Below are positions 34,012 to 41,095 of a DNA stretch of 64,000 bases, piece after piece. The notes beneath the pieces are model-generated. The model worked only from the letters and a program-made list of their open reading frames with translations. It was not told where the DNA came from and ran no database searches. The position numbers were made by a program, and so were the translations under genes. Each line of letters opens with the position of its first letter. Position 1 is the first letter of the stretch. This stretch comes from Bacteroidales bacterium (GTDB lineage: Bacteria; Bacteroidota; Bacteroidia; Bacteroidales; WCHB1-69), in contig JAFYNM010000015.1 in NCBI GenBank assembly GCA_017549765.1, positions 26,876 through 90,875 of the forward strand, in the 5' to 3' direction.

Positions 34012-34677
34012 ATGAAATCAAACGAAAAAAACAACTGTTTGTACAAGAGCAATTTGCCTATCTCACAATGTTTTTTGGGCACAGTATTGGCAATAGGACT
34101 AAGTATGCCAGCATTATATCTTTCGGCAAACCCAATTTCCTCATACTTTTTGACAGTAGCGATATTGTCAATTATTGGATGGTCGTTTTTTTTGAGGAAA
34201 AGTTTCTTTTATCAAGACCACATGGTCATCACTTACCCTCTACGTTTTTTCAAACGACAAATCAGAATCCAATATGAGGATATTGAAGCTTTTATATTCT
34301 ATGAAAGGAATCTTGAAGGAGAGTTTCTATCCATTATCACTAAAGAAGAAGAGAGTGTTTTAAAAAAACTGTATATCAAATTTCTTTGTTCTTCCATGGT
34401 CAGCTCTCGAGACTGGCACAAAAGAATGCGTTTCTTCTATTTATTGAAATTTTTGAAGTCGGAAGGCTATTGGATAAAGATAATTGACAGGTCGTATGGT
34501 TTCACTACTCTTGAGAAGCGTGTTGAATTGGCGTTCGGATCCGGCAATTCCGACTACGTGAGAAAATCACCTTCCGAAAGACGAAAAAAAAGGAGGAGAG
34601 ACACCATAATAACTATTATCGTGCTTTTGGTAGGACTATTGTTAGGTGTACTATTAAACAAAATAATGTGGCCATAG
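34012..34677 (+). CDS. Membrane protein of unknown function
   Basis: 221 residues. Two membrane segments near the N-terminus (about 20-40 and 45-60), a cytoplasmic-like beta/alpha middle (VITYPLRFFKRQIRIQYEDI, reminiscent of bacterial PH-like domains), a very basic stretch SERRKKRRRDTI, and a C-terminal membrane segment. No family recognised. First protein-coding gene of the island after the tRNA pair; AT-rich codon use unlike the flanking core genes. Confidence 0.7.
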   Translation: MKSNEKNNCLYKSNLPISQCFLGTVLAIGLSMPALYLSANPISSYFLTVAILSIIGWSFFLRKSFFYQDHMVITYPLRFFKRQIRIQYEDIEAFIFYERNLEGEFLSIITKEEESVLKKLYIKFLCSSMVSSRDWHKRMRFFYLLKFLKSEGYWIKIIDRSYGFTTLEKRVELAFGSGNSDYVRKSPSERRKKRRRDTIITIIVLLVGLLLGVLLNKIMWP

Positions 34678-34698
34678 TGCTCCCAACCCGAAAAATCC

Positions 34699-34706
34699 TA
34701 TCTTCG
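34699..34706 (+). promoter_or_regulatory. Island-type promoter block (copy 2)
   Basis: AACCCGAAAAATCCTATCTT then CGCGGCATGAAA; the -7 box is TATCTTCG. The ATG at 34711 opens only a ten-codon frame that overlaps the start of the 34730 lipoprotein gene. Confidence 0.7.
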
Positions 34707-34729
34707 CGGCATGAAATTTCTACATTCTT

Positions 34730-35422
34730 ATGAATATTAAGCCAACATCCTTGATCCTGTTATTCTTCTCATTGCTTTTTATGACCAGTTGCCATAAAAA
34801 GCAACAGGAGAATCAACAATCAGATCTCGAAATAATGCTGTCTAACCTGGTGGAGGAGAGATATGCCCATTGCAACCAATTGTCGAAAAGCAATGAAAAA
34901 ATGAGCAGGTGCGAATATGCAGATGAGATGATGGAGAAATGCAACCAATTGATCGCCAGCCAAGAGCCATATCGGGAGAAATACAAAGGACTCCGTTCCC
35001 TAATGAAAGAGTACGATATTCATTGGCCGTATGGTATTAACGGGACGGAAATGGATTCAGTTAATTTTGCTTTGATGGTCAGGGTGGTGCAGCTATGCGC
35101 TTTGAATTATGAAATCGAGTCGTTTTACCAATCGCATTATCAAGTAGAATTACTTGGTATCGAATATGCCGGTGAGTTTTATGACAAAAAGGGAAATCGA
35201 GTTGTCCGACTGCTTCCAAATTTTATCAGTCAGAATCCAGATTGCAATCCAATCTATTATGTGAATGGCGAGAAATTGTCCACGGATGGCACATACTGGT
35301 ACTACACGCCACACAATTCCGACACAATCATCTCGTGTGACTTTGATGTAATGAGATGGGGACAACCATTTCACGGAAATTGTGGCACAAAAATGTCGTT
35401 CAAAGTAAAAAGTGAAAAATGA
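34730..35422 (+). CDS. Lipoprotein of unknown function
   Basis: 230 residues. Signal peptide with lipobox FMTSC (Cys21). Helical N-terminal half with Cys-containing loops (SRCEYADEMMEKCNQL), and a beta-rich end (GKFHGNCGTKMSF-like). No family recognised. It begins 24 bases after an island promoter block. The leading mini-frame ATG at 34711 overlaps it by reading frame, possibly coupling translation. Confidence 0.7.
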   Translation: MNIKPTSLILLFFSLLFMTSCHKKQQENQQSDLEIMLSNLVEERYAHCNQLSKSNEKMSRCEYADEMMEKCNQLIASQEPYREKYKGLRSLMKEYDIHWPYGINGTEMDSVNFALMVRVVQLCALNYEIESFYQSHYQVELLGIEYAGEFYDKKGNRVVRLLPNFISQNPDCNPIYYVNGEKLSTDGTYWYYTPHNSDTIISCDFDVMRWGQPFHGNCGTKMSFKVKSEK

Positions 35423-35521
35423 GAACGCGCCGCACAACATTTTTCCGAAAATGTGATATTGAATTATGTAACTACTTAAGAGAAAGATGGATAAGTGTTC
35501 AACATTCTTAATTAAAGAGAG

Positions 35522-36127
35522 ATGAATCGAGCCCCCAAAATTATCGTCCTGTCTTTATTGCTCGCGATTGGTGCCACAGGCTTAACCTATGTGGCAATCA
35601 TGGCTTACATACACCATGACGTGTTCGGGAAAAGTCCGTCGTATGAGGAAACACGACAAAATTTCATCAAAAATGAGTCCTATTTTCAGAAAGCGGCAGA
35701 CTGCTTTCTTGAAATTGCCAACTACTGCTTATCGGATTCAACACAGGGCACTCTTCTTTTCAGCATTCAGGAATCGGGTGACGAGTTTTTGTTTCGTTTG
35801 TTCTTTTCTACGGAAAACGAGACCGAGCTTGTATTTCCGATAAGAAATTCAGACATTGAAATAAGCCAAGACCAGAAGAAGATATTAGAATCCAGGGGGA
35901 TTGATTATAAAATGGTACAAACACTCTACTCAAATTTGAAAAAAACAAGCTGTCGCGCAATTACAAAATGCGAGGGCAACCCAGACGTTTTGTTTTACAT
36001 GACATTTAAGATTTTGGATTATTGTGCAATTGATTACCTCTTTTACCCCCATTCTATCGATGAGGATTCAATACGTCCTATTTCCAATTCTCCGCTCGGT
36101 CAGCGGGTCGCTATCTCTGTAAAATAA
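35522..36127 (+). CDS. Exported or membrane-anchored protein of unknown function
   Basis: 201 residues. One N-terminal membrane segment (IIVLSLLLAIGATGLTYVAI) acts as anchor or uncleaved signal. The rest is soluble and mixed alpha/beta with a few Cys (TSCRAITKCEGN). No family recognised. No promoter box of the island type precedes it; it may be read from the upstream lipoprotein promoter across a 99-base gap. Confidence 0.65.
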   Translation: MNRAPKIIVLSLLLAIGATGLTYVAIMAYIHHDVFGKSPSYEETRQNFIKNESYFQKAADCFLEIANYCLSDSTQGTLLFSIQESGDEFLFRLFFSTENETELVFPIRNSDIEISQDQKKILESRGIDYKMVQTLYSNLKKTSCRAITKCEGNPDVLFYMTFKILDYCAIDYLFYPHSIDEDSIRPISNSPLGQRVAISVK

Positions 36128-36178
36128 TTAGTGTTGTCCATAATTGTCCAAGTTGTTTTCCTAACCCGAAAAAAATCC

Positions 36179-36186
36179 TATCTTCG
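36179..36186 (+). promoter_or_regulatory. Island-type promoter block (copy 3)
   Basis: CCTAACCCGAAAAAAATCCT then ATCTTCGCGGCATGAAA; the -7 box TATCTTCG ends 4 bases before the ATG at 36191. Nearly identical to copy 2 over more than 30 bases. Confidence 0.75.
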
Positions 36187-36190
36187 CGGC

Positions 36191-36895
36191 ATGAAACCTA
36201 TCGTCACATATCAGTTTATCATTCTTGTTGTTGTCCTGTTATTGACACAGCTACGTTGTACGACATCTTCCTCCTCCAAATCGTTTTCAGACAGTGAGAA
36301 AACGTTGACTGAGGACACAAACCAGGCGATGATGGACGCTGTTTTGTCCGAGAAGTTGCAACAACATTGCAGTTTATGGCTTAATTCATGGGAAAGAGGA
36401 CTGAAAACTGACAGTTTTGCGCTCGTTCGTAGTTTCACATCACCCCTATCCACCGATTGGGAAGAATTTGACGTTTCGGATAAAAATTTCTCTGATTATC
36501 GCGACAAGATATATTACGCACCAAACGGTTCTTACGCCTTGGACTTGTATTCGTATAATCTCATCTTAAACAAGAAAGGTGCTAAAATCTATGCGGTAGT
36601 AGATGCTGACATCCAAATATATCTTATAGACATTCCTCATCGTCAAAGACGCCCTGTCCTCTTTCTCGGACCTTCCTCAAGCATAGACGATGGCTTTTGG
36701 CTCTCCGACAGCACCGTGGTTTTGGTAGGATGGGAAAGGTGTTTTGATTGTCCTGAAGAAGCATACAGACCTGACGTGCTCAAAGTAAACGTTTTTACCG
36801 GCGAGACTGTTGAATACCAGTATAATGCGGCTTTCCCTCATTATAACAGTGGTTTTTTAAAACAAAAGTTCCCCGAAATCATTTTTGATGATTAA
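36191..36895 (+). CDS. Lipoprotein of unknown function
   Basis: 234 residues from MKPIVTYQFIILVVVLLLTQ. A signal peptide ends at LRC (Cys23), then a Ser/Thr linker. The mature domain has beta-propeller-like or WD-like features (APNGSYALDLYSYNLIL; WLSDSTVVLVGWERCFDCPE). No family recognised. The ATG follows the -7 box by only 4 bases, so the message is probably leaderless; the next in-frame Met (MMDA, about 47) would remove the signal peptide. Confidence 0.7.
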   Translation: MKPIVTYQFIILVVVLLLTQLRCTTSSSSKSFSDSEKTLTEDTNQAMMDAVLSEKLQQHCSLWLNSWERGLKTDSFALVRSFTSPLSTDWEEFDVSDKNFSDYRDKIYYAPNGSYALDLYSYNLILNKKGAKIYAVVDADIQIYLIDIPHRQRRPVLFLGPSSSIDDGFWLSDSTVVLVGWERCFDCPEEAYRPDVLKVNVFTGETVEYQYNAAFPHYNSGFLKQKFPEIIFDD

Positions 36896-36901
36896 AAATC
36901 C

Positions 36902-37009
36902 TTACAGGCGCGCCAAGAAACTCTCATCCACGTACAATTCCGGCAAATGTTGCCAGCTGTTTATGAAGAAGAACAAGTTTCGTGTCTTCTTGTTGTTTTT
37001 GCTGTGATA
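36902..37009 (-). pseudogene. Short C-terminal gene fragment
   Basis: Between two minus-strand stops, about 36 codons end in INSWQHLPELYVDESFLARL. It reads like the C-terminus of a protein whose front half is gone. It lies just downstream of the AbiEii-like toxin. Family unknown. Confidence 0.3.
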
Positions 37010-37036
37010 AAGTTAATAGATGTTCTCCATAAATCT

Positions 37037-38101
37037 TTACTGTATCGCCTGTATCTCGTTAAAATAGAAGAATGCCTCTGGATGGGTTTTCTTCAATTTG
37101 TTGAGTTTGGTCGGTATGGGATGTTGGAGTACCTGGACTGCCAAATCGTCTAACATTTCGGGACTGTAGTGTCGAATCTCATCAACCCCTTTCTCAATAA
37201 GTTTGCATAGGTAGGCGACTTTTGATGCATTCACAATGGCAGAGTCAAGTGTGTACTTGTCGCCAATTATGAAGTTGCCGATGCAACTGATGCCATCTTG
37301 CAAAAGCCTGTATTCATCAGTGTTTTGTATGCCTCTCATACAAATGCAAAGAGCTGTCTGATAAATATCGTCGAGTACTTGTAGGATGTTGTCGGAATTC
37401 AGATGGCGATACTGAAGCTCTATCGCGGCAAACTTCGAAAAGGTTGTTCTGGTGATGTTCAGATTCTCGGTTATGTCGAATAAGGATGCCACATCGAACA
37501 GTTGTTTGATGATTTCCATCGAACAGTTTCTCTCGCCTTTGAAGAACGGAATACCAGTGGTATGCGGTGCAAAGGCGGTCAGTTTGTCACCTAACAAATC
37601 CTCGTGACTTGGCAGATTGACCATGATTGTCGGTTCGTCCGTAACAAGTAAAGGACTTTTTATGGGAAGAGATACGATCTTCGAATAGTGTGTCTCCTCG
37701 AAAAGCACATCCAAAAGGATTTTGTCTTGTCCGCCGTTACCCGGATAGCTCACTTCATAATAGAACTTGGCATGTTGTTTCGGAACATCCTTGCGAGATA
37801 TGCGCTCAACAAGTTCCACCTTGCCAAAACCATATTCCTCTGCATACATGCCAAGATAGTCCTCAATCAAAGTGCCGGGAGGACAAATGATGTCAATATC
37901 GATAGACAGACGCTTGCTGGTGTTCAGGTGCAGCATCAGTGAGCTACCGCCTTTGAAAAGGAAAGGACAGCCTGAACGTGCCAATGCTTCAAGAAGCGAG
38001 AAAGCACGGATGGTCTTCTCGACCAAGGCAATGTCATGAACGCCCAAATGACGACTGGCTTCTGTAATCCATTCGAGGGATCTACTGGTTGGATTGATCA
38101 T
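37037..38101 (-). CDS. AbiEii/AbiGii-type nucleotidyltransferase toxin
   Basis: 354 residues. Nucleotidyltransferase of the AbiEii/AbiGii toxin family: FLFKGGSSLMLHL with GGSS at 51-54, and the metal-binding acidic pair in RLSIDIDIICP (Asp68, Asp70). Later DEPTIMVNLPSHEDLLGDKL and the helical C-terminal part fit the family. Type IV toxin-antitoxin systems of this kind block growth, in part by modifying tRNA 3' ends, and can give phage resistance. It overlaps the upstream partner gene by 20 bases. Confidence 0.9.
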   Translation of the reverse strand: MINPTSRSLEWITEASRHLGVHDIALVEKTIRAFSLLEALARSGCPFLFKGGSSLMLHLNTSKRLSIDIDIICPPGTLIEDYLGMYAEEYGFGKVELVERISRKDVPKQHAKFYYEVSYPGNGGQDKILLDVLFEETHYSKIVSLPIKSPLLVTDEPTIMVNLPSHEDLLGDKLTAFAPHTTGIPFFKGERNCSMEIIKQLFDVASLFDITENLNITRTTFSKFAAIELQYRHLNSDNILQVLDDIYQTALCICMRGIQNTDEYRLLQDGISCIGNFIIGDKYTLDSAIVNASKVAYLCKLIEKGVDEIRHYSPEMLDDLAVQVLQHPIPTKLNKLKKTHPEAFFYFNEIQAIQ

Positions 38102-38825
38102 GTTCTATGGTTTTAAAAATTTGTTCTACCTGATTTCTACGATTGCGACGCGAAGCATAGCGCATCAGCTTGCTTCTGTTCACACGATTCCTCTCTAATG
38201 CAAATTCATAGATAATGTAAATTTCCGAGCCTCTGGCAAAAGAGAGTTCATTGTCGCCTACGGCATCCACAAGGATTTTCTCAATGCGAGGCACAACGCA
38301 GCCGTCCACTTCCGTCAATGGCGACTGTCCTATCAATTGGCGCACCACGATAGCATCCGTTCCGGTCAGATACCGCTCACATTCTTGAGCAGAAGGGGCG
38401 AGGAGGATGTTTCGACCCAAATTCATGTTCTGCAAAGTATGGAAAATGGTTTCCATACCATCTTTCTCAACATCCACAAAGGTATATCCCACGTTGGGAA
38501 CATGAAGCATAAACGATGAAAGCACCTTTGGACTCCAAATGCACATATCAAGGAAAGGGAACTGTTTCTTCAGCTTTTGATAGATGCTTCTTTCCGTTTC
38601 GGAAAGCGACAACACAAATTCGGGCAGGCAGTCTTTCGCCAACTGGTACTCGCCACGTTTTTTGCGAACGAGCATTCCTGAGGCTATGAGACGGCTTAAT
38701 TGCAAGTCCACAGCCCTTTTTTTGATTGCGGGGTGCTTGCTCGCTACGTCTCGAAGAAGGTCTTTCCGTTGGAACCTCCCTCCCTGAGTAACTGCATAAT
38801 TCAATATGGTCTCGCTTGTATTCAT
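38082..38825 (-). CDS. AbiEi-like antitoxin (DUF6577 type)
   Basis: 247 residues from MNTSETILNYAVTQGG. The N-terminal winged helix (GGRFQRKDLLRDVASKHPAI; DLQLSRLIASGMLVRKKRGEY) is typical of AbiEi antitoxins that repress their own operon. The C-terminal half resembles the DUF6577 / AbiEi core. It precedes and overlaps the AbiEii-like toxin. The ATG at 38825 is 17 bases after a -7 box; an upstream start is not needed. Confidence 0.85.
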   Translation of the reverse strand: MNTSETILNYAVTQGGRFQRKDLLRDVASKHPAIKKRAVDLQLSRLIASGMLVRKKRGEYQLAKDCLPEFVLSLSETERSIYQKLKKQFPFLDMCIWSPKVLSSFMLHVPNVGYTFVDVEKDGMETIFHTLQNMNLGRNILLAPSAQECERYLTGTDAIVVRQLIGQSPLTEVDGCVVPRIEKILVDAVGDNELSFARGSEIYIIYEFALERNRVNRSKLMRYASRRNRRNQVEQIFKTIEHDQSNQ

Positions 38826-38841
38826 ATAAAATATTTCGCGG

Positions 38842-38849
38842 CAAAAATA
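38842..38849 (-). promoter_or_regulatory. -7 box of the AbiE operon
   Basis: The minus strand reads TATTTTTG followed by CCGCG, 16 bases before the ATG at 38825. The region 38855-38885 has A/T runs with TTTTTGTCAAAAA-like symmetry that may hold the AbiEi operator. Confidence 0.6.
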
Positions 38850-39012
38850 CATCATTTTTGTCAAAAAACAAAAATTTTTGACAAAAAGTTGTGATAATTT
38901 ATTTCGACATGTTAAAAACGACTTTACACATCATTGCAATCGTTTGATTTACAATGTGTTGAAAAAAATATCCTGGTACGTCCATCCATATGCTGCGTGA
39001 TCCGTGACGACA

Positions 39013-39684
39013 TTAGTACGTTTCGATATACTGTAAGACCTGGGGCCAGTCGCACGTCAGATCAGGAGGAAAAACAAAGAACTGTTGGATGGTGTCATGG
39101 CGGGATTCCACCACATAACAGTACTTTTCACCCGAGTAGCAGTAGTAACTGCCTTTTTTTAAGGCCGCCTTGTTTTTGATGCTGCTAATAGGATCCCCTA
39201 CGTGAAAAGGGGCAACGGAGAGGGCAAACAGGCTGTCTTTGACGTGAATCATCCTGATTTTATGCGTAGTGTCTGAACTTTTCCATGACTTGTTCTTACG
39301 ATAAGAGACTACGATGTCCGCGACATTTGAAGTACGACCCGAACGATGATCCAACACCGTATAAAAGCCGTACAACAAGTTTTTACTGCTGTCGTCATCG
39401 AAAATGGCGGGCCGGTTGCATCTGCCGGACGTTGTCCACGCTTCATCATAATAGGCCCACAAGCTGTCAATAGGCAGCACGTAGGGCAAGTTTGCTTGGC
39501 TCTTGCTTTGACGATTGATGTCCGTTCCGATCAAAGATTTCTCTTCTGATACGGTGTCAGCCATTATTGGGTTAACCGCTTGTTTGTTAGAGCGTTCACA
39601 GGAGACAAGCAACATAAGCGACATGCTGCAGAACAACATACCAAGTACAAAGCATACACGATCAGTCTTATTGGACATTTGCAT
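39013..39684 (-). CDS. Lipoprotein of unknown function
   Basis: 223 residues from ATG 39684 (MQMSNKTDRVCFVLGMLFCS). Lipobox LLVSC (about Cys27). Ser/Lys-rich linker, then a domain with GSYYCYSGEKYCYVVESRHD near the end. No family recognised. The start upstream would be TTG and is not needed; an island-type promoter block in minus orientation lies 27 bases upstream. Confidence 0.7.
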   Translation of the reverse strand: MQMSNKTDRVCFVLGMLFCSMSLMLLVSCERSNKQAVNPIMADTVSEEKSLIGTDINRQSKSQANLPYVLPIDSLWAYYDEAWTTSGRCNRPAIFDDDSSKNLLYGFYTVLDHRSGRTSNVADIVVSYRKNKSWKSSDTTHKIRMIHVKDSLFALSVAPFHVGDPISSIKNKAALKKGSYYCYSGEKYCYVVESRHDTIQQFFVFPPDLTCDWPQVLQYIETY

Positions 39685-39711
39685 TATCAAGTTTTTTAGA
39701 ATTTTGTGCCG

Positions 39712-39719
39712 CGAAGATA
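39712..39719 (-). promoter_or_regulatory. Island-type promoter block (minus-strand copy)
   Basis: On the minus strand AAAAAATCCTATCTTCGCGG then CACAAAA; the -7 box is TATCTTCG. Same block as on the plus strand at 34699, 36179, 39939 and 40962. Confidence 0.7.
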
Positions 39720-39734
39720 GGATTTTTTACTTAC

Positions 39735-39885
39735 GGGGGCTGCTGTCGCGATTATTTCAAGGGGGGAGCCTGGTAGTGGCGTGCCTCTGGCACGCAGCCT
39801 CGCACGCGCGCCGCAGCCCCACACTGAGAAACTGCGTTGCTTAGTATGGGGTTATTAAGATTGCGTGCACACTGCACGCCCGGTG
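39735..39885. repeat. GC-rich compound palindromic element
   Basis: Hairpins GCGTGCC/GGCACGC (39779-39795) and GCGTGC/GCACGC (39863-39879), plus a longer-range pair GGGGCTGC (about 39736) with GCAGCCCC (39813-39820). The GC content contrasts sharply with the AT-rich island around it. No coding frame is supported. It looks like a REP-type or miniature non-coding element. Confidence 0.65.
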
Positions 39886-39938
39886 CCCCAGTTCTCGTTA
39901 AAAAAACACCCCTTTGTCTTCCAAAATCGAAATAATTG

Positions 39939-39946
39939 TATCTTCG
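39939..39946 (+). promoter_or_regulatory. Island-type promoter block (copy 4)
   Basis: TTGTATCTTCGCGGCATGAAA; the -7 box TATCTTCG ends 4 bases before the ATG at 39951, as in copy 3. Confidence 0.75.
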
Positions 39947-39950
39947 CGGC

Positions 39951-40616
39951 ATGAAACTTACCGCCACATACCCGCTTCTTAGCCCTCGTTCCAACATAAG
40001 GATATTAGTTATTGGCTTGTTGCTCCCATTGACAATTGTTCTGAGTGGCTGTAAAAAAGATGCCATTTCGAACAACCTGACAGGTCTTTGGACAGTAGTG
40101 AAGATCAGGATTGACGGGGACCCCTGTGCCTATTATGATTTCAAAGCCCCCTCGTTGGAGTTTTATGACAATAAAACACTCCTGTTGATGGAAGTGGATC
40201 CTGAATCGATGATAAGACATAATAACGATTGCGCCTCCCCTTGGAAAGTGGTTATACGCGATGGCCTCTCGTATTTGGAAGTGCAAGAAAGCGAAGGAAC
40301 GCTTTCCGGATTATATCGCCTCCAATTTGTTTATGATTCTGTCGAATCCCGTCTGTTCTTGGAGCTCTCGTCGGACAAGTTGTACTTGCTGGCGTGCCAT
40401 TTTGACACGGACAACATAGGGGCTCCTCCCTCTCATAATTCATCGTCTAATCACGGTATAGGACTGCTGGAGCCAGAGTATCAGGAACCCGTGTTTCAGG
40501 TAACACGACCTGAAGAACGCCAGACTCTCTTACGCAAAGTCCCTTATCTGCTCAAAATAACACACGGGCGTTTCGCAACCTTCGGACATAATCCTTTCGA
40601 CAAGTGTGAAAAATAA
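39951..40616 (+). CDS. Lipoprotein of unknown function
   Basis: 221 residues from MKLTATYPLLSPRSNIR. Signal peptide with lipobox VLSGC (Cys34). The mature part begins LTGLWTVVKIRIDGDPC and continues with beta strands (LEFYDNKTLLLMEVD; YRLQFVYDSVESRLFLELS), a lipocalin-like plan seen in Bacteroidetes lipoproteins. The ATG lies 4 bases after the -7 box, so the message may be leaderless. Unknown function. Confidence 0.7.
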   Translation: MKLTATYPLLSPRSNIRILVIGLLLPLTIVLSGCKKDAISNNLTGLWTVVKIRIDGDPCAYYDFKAPSLEFYDNKTLLLMEVDPESMIRHNNDCASPWKVVIRDGLSYLEVQESEGTLSGLYRLQFVYDSVESRLFLELSSDKLYLLACHFDTDNIGAPPSHNSSSNHGIGLLEPEYQEPVFQVTRPEERQTLLRKVPYLLKITHGRFATFGHNPFDKCEK

Positions 40617-40631
40617 TCCTATACAACAAAA

Positions 40632-40943
40632 ATGAATGCTATTATAAGTTGGTTCGTCATCTTGGCTGTCGTTATTTTGCAATTAGACAGTTTGTTAGTG
40701 TGTTATAAAGTGACGGATTTGATGCAAAACGAAAATGCAGAGTTATACAAACACTACAAAGGCCCATATAGTTTGTTCAAGAAAAAGCATCTTGTGCAGA
40801 ATTCCTTCTGGTTTACCAAAAAAGATCGTGACAAACTCTCTCCCGAATGCAAAAGACTTTTTTTACGACAACGAATAGACATGATAGGTTCTGTTCTTTG
40901 CGTTGTTCTTTGGATCATATTCATCTTGGCAATTAACTTCTAA
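40632..40943 (+). CDS. Small two-TM membrane protein
   Basis: 103 residues. Membrane segments at about 4-24 (IISWFVILAVVILQLDSLLV) and 83-102 (MIGSVLCVVLWIIFILAINF) flank a basic soluble loop (KKKHLVQNSFWFTKKDRDKL). It starts 15 bases after the lipoprotein stop and is probably co-transcribed. A 25-base piece of its 5' region is duplicated at 33913. Family unknown. Confidence 0.6.
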   Translation: MNAIISWFVILAVVILQLDSLLVCYKVTDLMQNENAELYKHYKGPYSLFKKKHLVQNSFWFTKKDRDKLSPECKRLFLRQRIDMIGSVLCVVLWIIFILAINF

Positions 40944-40961
40944 AAGTCTAATGAAAAATCC

Positions 40962-40969
40962 TATCTTCG
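40962..40969 (+). promoter_or_regulatory. Island-type promoter block (orphan copy)
   Basis: AAAAATCCTATCTTCGCACC: the block is conserved but no gene starts right after it. It marks the right edge of the island; the C10 protease gene has its own box at 41049. Confidence 0.6.
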
Positions 40970-41048
40970 CACCATACTCCCCCACGCACCCTTCCCCATT
41001 TCCCCGTTTCGACACAAGGAGGGATACCTAACACATTGTTTTTTTAAT

Positions 41049-41056
41049 TATTTTTG
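41049..41056 (+). promoter_or_regulatory. -7 box of the C10 protease gene
   Basis: TATTTTTG followed by CGGC, 39 bases before the ATG at 41096. Confidence 0.65.
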
Positions 41057-41095
41057 CGGCTTCACAATAATTGATCATCCTAATTCCGACAAACG

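Noticed and set aside
38930-38965. ACACAT...ATGTGT symmetry downstream of the 39013 lipoprotein gene as a recombination site or terminator
   Set aside because: The arms are short and imperfect with a long loop; no recombinase is nearby and no convincing T run follows.
33811-41000. A duplicated tRNA 3' end as an attachment site for the island
   Set aside because: I looked for the end of tRNA-Arg (TTCGAGTCGCGGCGGAATC) further right and did not find it. The island start is inferred only from composition and gene content.
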